Shown piece by piece: positions 47,119-59,945 of a stretch of 64,000 nucleotides of DNA. Source of the DNA: Sapria himalayana. Its lineage: Eukaryota > Streptophyta > Magnoliopsida > Malpighiales > Rafflesiaceae. The position numbers were made by a program, and so were the translations under genes. The stretch lies in NCBI GenBank assembly GCA_029783825.1, contig JAREIK010014513.1:1-64000 (forward strand). The letters run 5' to 3'. Within the stretch, counting starts at the first letter, position 1, and each line of letters opens with the position of its first letter. The notes beneath the pieces were generated by a model. That model saw nothing but the letters and a program-made list of their open reading frames with translations. It was not told the DNA's origin and did not search any database.

Positions 47119-48958
47119 CTAAGTCGGACCATAAGGGGCATTGCCCTTGAGTGATTTGGAGCGAGCTTTGTTCCTGAGGTTTAAAGAAGGACCTTCCCTG
47201 GTGTTCAAGTCCTTTTTTTTCCTCAGGGCCTTGACGATAGTAAAGTTCTCCGTTGCCTCATCAGGGTGAGGTGGCGCCATCTCCTGAACGCGTTCAATCT
47301 TATCACCCCTAGCTGACTGCTCATTAGAAAGAGGAGGCTTTTCTCCGGTATCCAGTGAGGCTTTTTGAAGAATCACTTGAGGTGAGTCTTCTTGGTTTTC
47401 CTCTGGCACCACCGAACAAGTAGGAGGTAGGGGGAGGTCACCAATCTTTTCAGCTTCAAACTTGACCTTTCGGCATGCGGCTACAGAATGGCCAAAAATG
47501 GAGCAGTGGCTGCAAAATACAGGAAGATTCTCATAGATAACCAGTTGAGTTACCTTGGAGCCGTCAGGAAATCCCAGGCAGATTTCATCAATCAGCTTGC
47601 TTCCAAGGTCTATTTCTACTAGGACTCTTGCGAAAGAAATCTTTGAGATGTTAGCCGTTAGCTTGTCCATGTGCAAAGGACGTCCAACACAGCTAGCCGT
47701 TTTGCTTAGGCCTTTAGGATTCCACATGTGCAAGGGAAAACTTGGCAGTTTAATCCAGATGGGGATTTTGGCCATTTCTTTTATCCCATAATGGAAACCT
47801 ACTGGCAATTACTTAACATAAAGAGGCCGGCCATAAACCAGGAAGGGGTCTGCCTTCAAGACACGATCACTCTCTTCAGAACTGGCAAATCTAAAGACGA
47901 GCCAGCCGCTAGGATGTTGAATCATTTGGGGGGATGCATTCAATTGCTCCTCCATGAATTTCTTTAACAGAATCTGTCCGGGGCTCTTCGTGACAAAGTA
48001 GCCGACCAAGCAATTTGTCCAATGCTCATGTAGAATATCTTCTCCATCAAATACAAACATTCCCAGGCTGTTGGGGAGGGATGAAATCAAGTTTAGAAGC
48101 ATTGGCCAATGTTCTATTACCTGCAAAAAGGCTGCACCAAGGGGCTTTGGTTTTACCAAATGTTTTAGGGGGGGTTCTGTCCATTATCGGTTCAGCATTC
48201 TGCTGAGGAACATCAGAACATAAATTGTTTTTGTTGGGACAGTTGGTTTCACGGGTGGACAATATAGGCAATTCTGTATGGTTTGCAGGATTGGAGGACC
48301 CTGCCTTGGGGTCTGAAACACCAATGGAGTTGTTTGAAGACCCTATGGAGCTAGCATTATCATTAGAAGTGGGAGTAGGATGCCCACTGTTTTTCGAGTC
48401 CGAGTTGGTAGGTGAGGAGTACACACTGAAATCAGAGCCACGAGAAACATTTTCCTGATATTTCAAGGTTCTATCATACTCACTTGAGGCATCCGAAGGT
48501 GAGCTGGAAGGGGAGGGCAGTAGTCCTGGAATAGTCGAGGGCAGTGGTCTTGGAGCAGAGGAGTCAGCATTCGACAATTTTGCGTCGTTGGTATGCCCTT
48601 GGTTTGGCTGAAAGACTCCAGGATCGTCGCTTCCTTGAGGGGCCGAGTTACAGCGTGGAGTTGTTAGGTCGTCTGCAGGAAATTTGCCGTAGAAAACCTT
48701 GTAATTACCGCCATCATCAACTATAAACTCCGTAGCACTAGAATCATCTTCTGAGCAGAGAACAAGGCGTCTCCGAATACGCTTCGTGGGAGGCTTATCG
48801 CGAGCAAGGAGCTTGGAATCAGGAGAGGCCGACGAGTGATTAGAACTTCGGCCAGCCTCAGTGAGAGCATTCGTGGTGTCGGGCGGTCCCGTCGTGCTGT
48901 CGGGCGGTCCCGTCGTGATGTCGGGCGGTCCCATCTTGAAGTCGGGCGGTCCCGTCAT
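47119..48958 (-). pseudogene. LINE4 ORF1 (DUF4283 with CCHC zinc knuckle), one frameshift and one stop
   Basis: The frame 48047-48958 starts with four 7-residue GPPD repeats, then a long Ser/Pro/Asp-rich segment and KTKAPWCSLFAGNR...LDFIPP, a block common in plant LINE ORF1. Near 48080 the frame shifts to SLGMFVFDGEDIL...WTNCLVGYFVTKSPG, the DUF4283 domain. A TAA at 47809-47811 follows YGRPLYVK. The same frame then continues with PIWIKLPSFPLHMWNP, GRPLHMDKLT, FARVLVEIDL and the CCHC knuckle FCSHCSIFGHSVAACRK (all ligands present), ending at 47119. RNA binding is expected of the family. Confidence 0.92.
48869..48952 (-). repeat. Four 21-bp tandem repeats at the ORF1 N-terminus of LINE4
   Basis: The coding units give GPPDFKM, GPPDITT, GPPDSTT and GPPDTTN directly after MT. 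On the + strand each holds GTCGGGCGGTCCC. The repeat keeps frame and is GC-rich against its surroundings. Confidence 0.9.
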
Positions 48959-49082
48959 TTAGTAAGAAGCTTCGGAGGCAGGAACTAGCTTGGAGGCTCC
49001 ATTGCCTTAGCAATTCCAAGCTCGAGAAGCAGCAGAAATTGGGGATCTAAGGGAAAACTAGGGCAGATTCTAGAGAGAAGGG

Positions 49083-49098
49083 TATACATGTAATTATA
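49083..49098. other. LINE4 target-site duplication, right copy
   Basis: TATACATGTAATTATA, identical to 43213-43228. The tandem array resumes directly after it. Confidence 0.9.
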
Positions 49099-50300
49099 AA
49101 TATAGTAACATGTGGTTATATAGATAATTACACAAATAGTTCTACTTATAATTATACATGTAGGTATATATATATTTTTTATATAATTTTATATATATTA
49201 TAATTATATATATATTTTAGCATCCTATGCAAAATTGTCTTTACTTGCACTGGGAAGATCTTGCTTATTGGCAAATACCAGCAAAACTACATCTCAAAGT
49301 TTTTCGTCATTTAGCATCCTATGCAACTCATCTCTGGCTTCAACGACTCGATCACTGTCATTGCTATCCACGACAAATATGAAACCTTGGGTATTTTGAA
49401 AGTAATCCCTCCAGAAAGGGAAAACATTGTCTTGACCCCCAACATCCTACACAGTGAAATTGATGTTTTTGTATTTAACAGTCTCTACATTGAATACAAT
49501 AGCAGGAATTGTGGTTACAATTTCACAAGCTTCAACTATTAAAGAATGGTTATCTATCCACCATCATCAAGACCTGGCATCAAAATCCTCATCTCCTTGC
49601 TGGCAAACAGCCTACTGAAGAACTTTGTGAATGTAAACCCTATTTCTTCCATATATCTCAATCCCTTTGTCATTTGGTAGTAAAGAGATCTGATGAGGGA
49701 AAAGAAAAGAATCAATAGACCTCAATAGATGGTAACTAGAGAGGCAGGTCGACATCTATATGTTTTTATACCTGTAGTATATATAATTAATAATAGAGTT
49801 ATATATAGTTAAACTTATAATTATATAGAAATATATTGATACAAGTAGTTATAAGTAGCTATACATAAATTTATACAAAGTTATAATTAAATATATAGAT
49901 TAAATTTTATGATTACATATATGTATACATAGATACAAATATAGTTATATTTAATTATATAGAGTATTACAAAGATATAAAAATATTTATATATAATTAT
50001 ACACATATAGTTATAAATATGTATCTAGTTAAAGATATAGTTATATATAATTTTTTTATAGATATACGTATAGTAAAATACAATGATATATAGTTGTATA
50101 TTATTATACATATGATATATTTTGTAAAAAATATAGTTATATAGAATTACTCATATAGTTATAAAATATTATATAGTTTAAAAAATAGTTATATGTAGTT
50201 ATTAATATTGTTAAAAAACCATTTACATAGTTACAAATATAGTTAAATATAATTATGAAGAGTTTTATATAGTTATACAGATATGTATAAATAGTTATCA
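49099..50300. repeat. AT-rich tandem array, unit about 540 bp (right part)
   Basis: It continues the third unit cut by LINE4 (AATATAGTAACATGTGG) and includes ATACAAGTAGTTATAAGTAG near 49836. It is interrupted by non-AT-rich sequence at about 49216-49756 that contains the ARF pseudogene. It fades out near 50300. Confidence 0.8.
49236..49643 (-). pseudogene. ARF-type small GTPase retropseudogene, 3' truncated
   Basis: On the - strand it encodes the N-terminal two thirds of an ADP-ribosylation factor without introns: [81 protein letters not shown] and VLLVFANKQDLPSA. The start codon is ATA (49641-49643), the P-loop Lys is TAG, two further stops follow, one base is lost before EIVTT, and the Trp before DVGGQD is TAG. 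ARF proteins control vesicle budding at Golgi membranes. Plant ARF genes normally have introns, so this is probably a reverse-transcribed copy. Upstream sequence to about 49756 may be its 5' UTR. It stops abruptly after NKQDLP. Confidence 0.9.
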
Positions 50301-51120
50301 TATATTGTGATAACAACACACTCTAAAATGCTCAATTGAATTACACCACTATAAAGAAAGAACTTGTATCAACAATCTTTTATTTTGGAAAATTAATATC
50401 ATATTTAGCGGGGACAAAAGTCATAGTATATACTAAATATTATATAATCAAATATCTCATAGAAAAGTAAGATGGCAGCCCTAGATTGATTTAATAGATT
50501 TTACTTTTACAATAGTTCGAACTAGAGATATTAGATAAGAAATATACAAATAATCAAAATTGAAAATAGCTTATCAAGACTAGAAAAAGAAGTTAGAAGA
50601 GTTATTAAAGAAGATATTAGATAGATTTTTAATTTGAACAAATTATAGTTTTGAATGAAAATGTAACACCATGATATTTAGTATTGAATGAACCTTTATC
50701 ATTGCAAGTATTACTCTGATCAAATTTTGAGGCAACGTGTTATAGATGAGAGATTAGTTGTATGTTGTAATAATATCACTTTTTGCTCATGCTCTCACAA
50801 AATTTTGGAACATGTTAATATTTATGAGCTCAAGTATTTTTCTTCTCAAAATTAATGTTAATATTTACATATATATGCATAAATATATATGTGCATATAC
50901 ACTGCCCTACACACAAACACATTTATACATCCATATACATTACAATATATTATATATCAGTATACACATTTATGTTCTTTTGTATACTTTCACACATGTA
51001 TCTACATTTTCAAAGTAGTGTGTATATACATGTATGCATGCATATACTACTGTACACCCACACAAACACACACATATACCTATATACGTAATGTATTTTT
51101 AAAGTTACACATGAAACTAT

Positions 51121-51151
<31 letters not shown>

Positions 51152-51748
51152 AAATGTATTTAAAATTTTTTGATTTTGCAAATTTATTTAAAATAAAATA
51201 TTAAATATTGTATAAAATTTATAAAATATTATAAATTTTTTATATTTAAAACAAATATTTGTGTGTGTGTGTGTGTGTGTGAAGCATATTAATGGATAAA
51301 ATGAAATTATGAATTAAATATATGAGCTTTTATTATATTCAAATAGTTGTTTTTTTTATATTTATATTAAAATAAGTATCATTATACTCATATAAATAAA
51401 AAAAATTGACATATCTGTAAATTATTTTGGTTTTACAATTATGTAAAAAATTAAAATATTGTTCATAATAGATAATATTATTTTTGTTTGTCTATATACT
51501 TTTTTTATTAAAATATTAATGTCTATGATAAAATTTCTACATATTATTTATTATTATTAATAAATTTTTATAAACTTTAAAATTCAAACAAATATAATGT
51601 AGTGCATATAAATACATGTCTTTATTGTTTCGAAAAAAATAAATTATTTCTTTAATTATGTTCAAACAAAATAGATTACCATATAAATATAAGACTAAAT
51701 TTTTCTACAAGTAATTATTATTATATGTTATTAAAAATATATAAAAGA

Positions 51749-51797
<49 letters not shown>

Positions 51798-52330
51798 TTT
51801 GTTTTTTTATATATATTTTTTTACATTTTTTTAATTTTTTTTATTATTTAATACAATACAATGATTTTTTTGTAATTAATAAATACATTTCAAACATTAT
51901 TTATTTATAATAAATATAACATATTGAATATTATAAGGTGCAAATTTTATTTTGTAAATAAATTTTATTTTTAAAGTTTTTTCTTTGTAAATTGAAACTA
52001 CATCACACCTATTTTTTAGAAATTTATTATAATATTTATTACACATGCATGTTGTTATTTGTTTTGAAAATTACAAAATGAATTTTAAAAAATGAACATT
52101 TTATTAGAAATCAATTTTAGTTAAATGATATTAAGTGAAACAAAAATACAAACCCTAAACATATTATATCATAATCATTTATACAAGCATATAAAATATA
52201 ATAAAAAAAATATTTAAGATTGCAAGAATTAAATTTAATTTCCAAAAATATATGAGAAAATGATAAAGATTTATACAATATCCAAAAAAGCATGTATGAA
52301 TGAGATGAATGATAATAATGGAATTAAGTT
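50301..52330. other. AT-rich spacer with short microsatellites, no gene
   Basis: No coding sequence is recognised. It contains (TG)n at 51135-51150 and 51260-51281, and (AT)22 at 51751-51794. A possible CACTA-type terminus lies at 50347. Small open frames at 50758-51173 are built from TATACA-type repeats. Confidence 0.8.
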
Positions 52331-52492
52331 TCTGAATCATGTAGTTTTACATGTTGTAGATGTAGTTATATATATTTTTTCATGTAATTATATATATTTA
52401 GACATATGACTATGTATTGGTATTGATGTAGATAAATACATTTATATATAGTAATATATGAATACATATTGTTAAATATATTTAAATATAGT

Positions 52493-52549
<57 letters not shown>

Positions 52550-52889
52550 ATTAAATATATGTTATTATATTTATATATAGTTATGTTTATGTATACTATT
52601 TTTATAGTTATAGATATAATAAAATACACTTATATGAGATATTCAAATTATATAACACATGCATATTGATGCATAGTTATGTTTAGATACACTTAGATAA
52701 AATATACTTATGTTTATTGTATACTCTTTATGTGTTTAGTTAAGTATATTGATGTAGATATCAAGTCGGTATACCTTATACTATTTATGTATACTATTTA
52801 TGAATAGTTTTGTATATTAATATAAATAAATACATTTATATATAGTAATATGTTTGATATACATATTGGTAAATACTTTTATATATAGT

Positions 52890-52936
<47 letters not shown>

Positions 52937-53436
52937 ATTAAATAAACATAGTTATATATATAATAATGTTTATGTATACTATTTTTATAGATATATAGAT
53001 ATAGTAAAATACACATATATAAGAAATTCAAATTTTATCATACATGCATATTGATATATAGTTATATTTAAATACACTTATATAAATAACACTTATATTT
53101 ATTGTATACTATTTATTATATGGTTTATATATAGTTATGTATATTGATGTTAATATCAAATCGGCATACCTTATACTATTTATGTATACTGTTTATATAT
53201 ACTATTTATATATTGTTATGTATATTAATGTAGATAAATATATTTATATATAGTAATATGTTGATATACATATTGTTAAATACATTTATATATATGTAGG
53301 TATATTAAATATACGTTGTTATATTTATATATAGATATGTTTAAGAGTACTTTTTATGTATACTATTTATATATAGTTATGTTTATTAATGTAGATAAAT
53401 ACATTTATATATAGTAATATGTTGATATACATAATG

Positions 53437-53484
<48 letters not shown>

Positions 53485-54393
53485 GTATATTAAATATACA
53501 TTGTTATATTTATATATAGTTATGTTTATGTATACTATTTTTTTAGTTATATATATATATATAGTAAAATACATATATATAAGAAATTCGAATTATATCA
53601 CACATGCATATTGATGTATAGTTATGTTTAAATACACTTATATAAAATACACTTATGTTTATGCATACTATTTATGTATACTATTTATATATAGTTATGT
53701 ATATTTATGTTGATAACAAGTCGACATATCTTATACTATTTATGTATACTATTTATATATACTATTTATATATACTATTTATATATACTATTTATATATA
53801 CTATTTATATATACTATTTATATATACTATTTATATATAATTATGTATATTAATATACATAAATACATTTATATATAGTAATATGTTGATATACATATTG
53901 TTAAATACATCTATACATTTATATGTATACTATATATATTGTGTGTATGTAATTTAAATATACATTGTTATATTTATATATAGTTATGTTTATGTATAAT
54001 GTTTTTATAGTAATAGATATAGTAAAATATACTTATATAAGAAATTCTAATTATATCACACACGCATATTTATTTATATTTATGTTTAAATACACTTATA
54101 TAAAAAAGACTTATGTTTATGTATATTGTTTATGTATAATATTTATGTATTGTTATTTATATTGATGTAGATATCTAGTCGGCATACCTTTTACTGTTTA
54201 TGTATACTATTTATATATATTTATGTATATTAATGTAGATAAATACATTTATATATAGTAATATGTTGATATACATAATGTTAAATACATTTATATATAG
54301 TTATATCTCTATATAAATATATATGTATGTATGTATATTAAATATTCATTTTATATTTATAAATAGTTATGTTTATGTATACTATTTTTTTAG

Positions 54394-54433
<40 letters not shown>

Positions 54434-54709
54434 AAATACATGTATGTAAGAAATTCGAATTATATCACACATGCATATTGATGTATAGTTATGTTTAAAT
54501 ACACTTATATAAAATACACTTATGTTTATGTATACAGTTTATGTATACTTTTTATATATAGTCATGTATATTGATGTAGATATCAAGTCGGCATACCTTA
54601 TATTTTTTTATGTATATTGTTTATATTTAGTTATGTATATTAATGTAGATAAATACATTTATATATAGTAATATGTTTATATAGATATTATTAAATACAT
54701 TTATATATA

Positions 54710-54756
<47 letters not shown>

Positions 54757-55680
54757 ATATGTATGTATATTTAATATACGTTGTTAAATTTTTATATAAT
54801 TATGTTTATGTATACTATTTTTTTAGTTATATATATATAGTAAAATACACTCATATTCGAATTATATAACACATACATATTGATGTATAGTTATGTTTAA
54901 ATACACTTATTTAAAATACACATATGTTTATTTATACTATTTTTCTATACTGTTTATATATAGTTATGTATATTGATATAGATATCAAGTCGGCATACCT
55001 TATACTATTTATGTGTATAGATTATATATAGTTATGTGTATTAATGTAGATAAATACATTTATATATAGTAATATGTTTATATACATATTGTTAAATACA
55101 TTTATTTATATATATATATATATATTAAATATACATTATTATATTTATATATAATTTTGATTATGTACACTATTTTTTTAGTTATATATATATATAGTAA
55201 AAAACACTTATATAAGAAATTTGAATTATATCACACATGCATATTGATGTATAGTTTTGTTTAAATACACTTATATAAAATACACTTATGTTTATATACC
55301 ATGTTTATGTATACTATTTATATATATTTATGTATATTGATGTATATATCAAGTTGGCAAGCCTTATACTATTTATGTAAACTATTTATATATAGTTATA
55401 TATATTAATGTAGATAAATACATTTATATATAGTAATATGTTTATATACATATTGTTAAATACATTTATATATAGTTATATATATATATATGGACATTAA
55501 ATATACGTTGTTAAATTTATATATAATTATGTTTATGTATACTATTTTTTTAGTTGTATATATATAGTAAAATACATTTATATAAGAAATTCGAATTATA
55601 TCACACATGCATATTGATGTATAGTTATGTTTAAATACACTTATTTAAAATAAACGTATGCTTATGTATACTATTTATAT
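52331..55680. repeat. AT-rich satellite, eight units of about 360-560 bp
   Basis: The landmark CATATTGATGTATAGTTATG recurs near 52666, 53047, 53609, 54066, 54475, 54887, 55248 and 55611. AAGTCGGCATACCTTATACT recurs in between (52765, 53158, 53720, 54176, 54586, 54985, 55351). Each unit also has a variable (TA)n/(TATG)n stretch, which accounts for length differences. A (TG)n run lies at 52525-52549. The small open frames rich in Tyr and Ile are by-products. Confidence 0.92.
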
Positions 55681-56227
55681 ATAGTTATGTCAGCATACCT
55701 AAGTATGTATACTATTTATATTGATGTATAAATGTATAATAGTTATGTAATTATCAAGATGGCATACCTAAGTATGTATACTAGTTATGTAGATATAATG
55801 TTTGCATACCTAAGTATGTATACTAGTTTTGTAGATATCAAGTTGGCATACCTAAGTATGTATACTAGTTATGTATAAAATTGACATGCATATTGATGTA
55901 TACTATTTTGTAGATATCAAATCGGCATACCTAAGTATGTATACTATTTATATTGATGTATAAATGTATACTAGTTATGTAGATATCAAGTCAGCATACC
56001 TAAGTATGTATACTAGTTATGTAGATATCAAGTCGGCATACCTAAGTATGTATACTAGTTATGTATAAAATATACATGCATATTGATGTATACTATTTTT
56101 GTAGATATCAAGTCGGCATACCTAAGTATGTATACTTTTTATATTGATGTATAAATGTTTACTAGTTATGTAGATATCAAGTCGACATACCTAAGTATGT
56201 ATACTAGTTATATACATATCAAGTCGG
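55681..56227. repeat. Short-unit satellite with GGCATACCTAAGTATG
   Basis: About nine units of 43-83 bp share GGCATACCTAAGTATGTATA and AGTTATGTAGATATCAAGTC. The CATAC...GTATG core is a small inverted repeat. The AAGTCGGCATACC element is the same as in the adjoining long-unit satellite, so the short array probably arose from part of that unit. The copia LTR begins directly after AAGTCGG at 56228. Confidence 0.9.
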
Positions 56228-57882
56228 TGTAGAAAATAAAATCATAAAATGCAGCGGAATTAGTTTTTAAAATATTTTTCATGAATTCTTATTTTAGCAG
56301 GAATCCATGCAAACACATATTAATATCAAAAGATGAAGATCAGATCTATACCTTTTATTGTTATAAAAGATTTTTTACTTGTAAGATTGAAAGAACTCCT
56401 TGTACCAGAGTCTTCAATATCGCCCTCCTTCTTTAAGGTGTGTGGGCACCAAGAATTCAGATCTGGAACAATACACTCTAGATTTACCTTGCATACTCAA
56501 CACTTGATGCAAGGGGTCTCTTAGGATAATAAACTCTCTTGTAGGCTAGGTTTCTTATAAGGAAAGAATCTGTTTTGGTTTTTAAAGATGTTTCAAATCC
56601 TTATAAAATAAGGAAACGAATTAATTATATTTAATATGCTTAAATTCACTTTCTTATCAAATAAGAAAATGAATTATATACATTTAATATTCTTAAATTC
56701 ACTTTCATATCAAATAAAAAAATGAATTATATACATTTAATATTCTTAAATTCAAATCCTTATCAAATAAGAAATGAATTAATAATATTTAATATTCTTA
56801 AATTCAAATTTTTATCAAATATGAAAATAAATTATATATATTTAATATTCATTAATTCAAAGCATTATCAATTAATGAAATGAATTAATAATATTAAATA
56901 TTCTTAAATTCAAATTCTTATCAAATATGAAAATGAATTATATACTTTTAATAATCATTAATTCTATACATTTAATATTCATTAATTCAAATCCTTATCA
57001 AAAAGGAAATGAATTAATAATATTTAAATTCAAATCCTTATCAAATAAAGAAATGAATTAATGATATTTAATATTATTACCCTTTGCAGATTATTTTTTT
57101 ATTTAATGAGCAAACGAATAAAATTCGAATTCAAATAATAACTGATTGTTATTCTTATCATTTTATATTGCTAAAGAGAGTTTAATTTATTCCAAATCAT
57201 GAATAGTTCATTGTACTAATAAAGAGGTGGAATTGGAACCCTTGGACCTGCAATTTCAAGCTCCAATAAATTCAATAATTAATTAAACTTTTTAATCAAT
57301 TATTTTAATTTATTAATTTTAGAGTTATTCCACTAAAAACTTGAAATTGAACTTTTGTCCTTACAGTATCGCTTTTACTCAAAAATTTAGAGTGTCCATT
57401 GATTTAATCATTACATGCAGTTCTATCCTCCAAGAAGTTGTTCATAACTAGAGTCGGGTGAAATTAACATTTGTCCCTCTAATTATATCTTGATCCTTAA
57501 GTTCCATTAATTGACTAGTGAACAATTAATTTATAAACATGTTATAAATTAGAGCATTCAAGCTATTCAGGTCTAGACATAAACAAGAGTCTATGACTAC
57601 TTAGGATTGAGACTGATCTGCATATGATCATATATCGGTGATGTTTTAATTCTTGAGATAAATGATATTTAAAAGAATTTAAAAACTGTGCCTTAGTCCG
57701 GTCTTTTAAATGTAATAAATATAATACTAAATGTAATATGATCATATATGATCATATATGACTACTTACAGTTTCACTCATAGATTATGCACAACATAGC
57801 TAAATGTAATAAATATAATACTTTTATTAATTTCATAAAATATAAATACAAATTCATGCTTTATAGGGCACTATCCCTAACA
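56228..57882 (-). repeat. Copia 3' LTR, 1655 bp
   Basis: On the - strand it begins TGTTAGGGATAGTGCCC and ends TTTTCTACA, the TG...CA ends of LTRs. It directly follows the RNase H end and a purine-rich AGCGAGAGAT, the expected polypurine tract position. It contains a 55-65-bp tandem repeat (56580-57075), which accounts for part of its length. The other LTR is not in the window, so the borders rest on end motifs and context. Confidence 0.8.
56580..57075. repeat. Tandem 55-65-bp repeat inside the copia LTR
   Basis: About eight imperfect units have the order AAATTCAAATCCTTATCAAA, TAAGAAATGAATTA and ATATTTAATATTCTT. Unit length varies through small deletions. Confidence 0.85.
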
Positions 57883-58064
57883 ATCTCTCGCTTGCTCTAA
57901 AGCATGTGAGACATGTCTTTTAAATCCATCCCATATAATTGACCCTTAAATGATTTTTTAGGCATCATCTTGGTGAACGGATCCACAAGGTTGTCTTGCG
58001 ATGTTATCTTCATAATAGCCACGTCATCCCGGTGTACAATTTCTCTAATTAAATGATACTTCCT

Positions 58065-59945
58065 CTATATATGTTTCACTCTCTTGTGACTCCTTGATTC
58101 TTTGGAGTTTGCCATAGCTCCACTATTATCACAGTAAAGTACTATGATTTTATCCATATTTGGAACAGCTTCTAGATCGGTAATGAAGTTCTTGAGCCAG
58201 ACCGCTTCTTTAGCTACTTCACAAGCTGCTATATATTCAGCTTCCATGTTAGAATCTGTGATGCTGGATTGTTTTACACTTCTCCATACCGCAGCTCCAC
58301 CACCAAGAGTGAATACTAACCCAGACATTGACTTTCAACTTTCGTCATCTTTCATGAAGTCAGAATCAGTATATCCAATGGGATTCAGGTCAGCACCTGG
58401 ATAAATCAACATATAGTTTCTCATTCGTCTAAGGTACTTGAGAATGTGCTTTACTACAATCTAGTATACCGTCTCTGGGTTGGATTGATAATGGCTAACA
58501 ATTCCCACTACATAGCACATGTTTGGTATTGTACACAGCATGACATACATGAGGCTACCCACTACTGAGGCAAAAGGAACCAGTCTCATGTACTATTCTT
58601 CTTGAGGTGTGGTAGGACTCTACTCCTTTGATAGGAAAATTTTATGTCGATTTGGTAGGTAACCCTTCTTGGAATTCTTTATCGAAAACCGATCCAGTAC
58701 CTTATCAATATAAGATGTTGAGACAGTGCCAAGAGTCTATTCTTACGATCCCTTATGATTTGGATCCCAAGTACATAACTCGCTTGTCTCAAATCATTCA
58801 TTTGAAACATTTTGACTAGCCATTTCTTTATGTCGGACAATAATCCTATATCATTCCCAATGAGTAGGATATCATCCACGTATAGTATCAAAAAGACTAC
58901 TTTGGTTTCCTTGATGTTCTTGTAGACACAAGGGTCATCAACATTTTGCTCAAAATTGAAGGCCGTGATCATTTCATCAAACCTTAGGTTCCATGACCTT
59001 GAAGCTTGTTTAAGCCCATAAATGGACTTAATTAGCTTGCATATTTTCTGCTCTTGACCTTTAACTATGAAACTCTCTGGTTGCATTATATAAATGCTTT
59101 CATCAAAAAAACCATTCAAAAAAGTAGTCTTGACATCCATTTGTCATATCTCATAATCAAAAGTAGCAGCAATGGAAAGAAGGATGCGAATGGATTTAAT
59201 CATAGCTACTGGGGATAAAGTCTCTTCATAATCGACTCCCTCCTTTTGTGTATAGCCTTTTGCTACTAGTTGTGCTTTAAAAGTCTTCACTTTCTCATCC
59301 ACACCTCTCTTTTTCTTTAGATCCATTTGCACTCAATGGGCCTGACTAATTTAGGTAGATCTACAAGTTCCCAGACTAAATTGGAATACATATATTCCAT
59401 TTCTTGTTCCATGGATGTTAGCCATTTGTCCTTATCAGGATCATCCATCGCATGCTTGTAAGACAATGGATCATCATCACTAGTATTAGGTACAACAACA
59501 TTTGCCCCACTGGTCTCTTTATAGTGAATTGGTGGTTTAGAAAACCTCCCACTACGTTGAGGTGTAATGATATCCTGTATAGGATGTGTAGTCTCTTTGT
59601 TATGTTCCCCAATAAAGGTTACTGGTAGTGGACTAATCTGATCAAATTGTAATTCCTATAGTGACCTACTTTGAGGTTTGAAGTTTTCCATGTGGTCATT
59701 TTCAAGAAAGGTAGCATTTTTCGATATAAATGCTTTCTTATCTTGAGGACTGTAGAACAAACCTTTCCTCGTGCCTGTGGGGTAACCAACAAATGGACAT
59801 ACTTCTATTCATGATTCTAGCTTCCCAGTCTCTCCTTTCAGCACATGTGTTGTGCACCCCCATATATGGATATAACGTAAACTGGGTTTACGACCACTCC
59901 ATAACTCTAAGGGTGTGTGTTGGATAGACTTAGAGATAAAAATGT
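58065..59945 (-). pseudogene. Copia pol remnant: integrase end, reverse transcriptase, RNase H
   Basis: Reading down the - strand: an integrase C-terminus (RKPSLRYIHIWGC, VCPFVGYPTGTRKGLFYSPQ, 59940-59740), a linker (FSKPPIHYKE, MEQEMEYMYSN), and the reverse transcriptase. The last has FKAQLVAKGYTQKEGVDY at 59144-59332, then MDVKTTFLNG, YGLKQASRSWNLRFDE and YVDD at 58871-58882. TGA at 59144-59146 replaces the Trp in the IWQMDVKT motif. RNase H (58065-58328) has DSNMEAEYIAACEVAKEAVWL and DNSGAMANSKESRSHKRVKHI. Catalytic aspartates are kept, but at least one frameshift and several stops break the frame. Confidence 0.92.

Larger units (their letters stand above)
43229..49082 (-). mobile_element. 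LINE4: full-length L1-type LINE without RNase H, recent-looking
   Basis: The 5.85-kb element is flanked by a perfect 16-bp target-site duplication. On the - strand it has a 5' UTR (48959-49082), ORF1 (48958-47119), a 0.5-kb spacer, ORF2 (46617-43270) and a 33-bp 3' UTR followed by an 8-nt A tail. ORF2 has no RNase H domain and differs clearly from LINE1-3, so it is another lineage. Its higher GC content stands out in AT-rich DNA. ORF2 carries just one nonsense codon and ORF1 one stop plus one frameshift, so it is younger than LINE1-3. Confidence 0.95.

Noticed and set aside
50758..55680. Tyr/Ile-rich small frames in the AT-rich satellites
   Set aside because: Translations of TATA/TATG repeats, without conservation between units.
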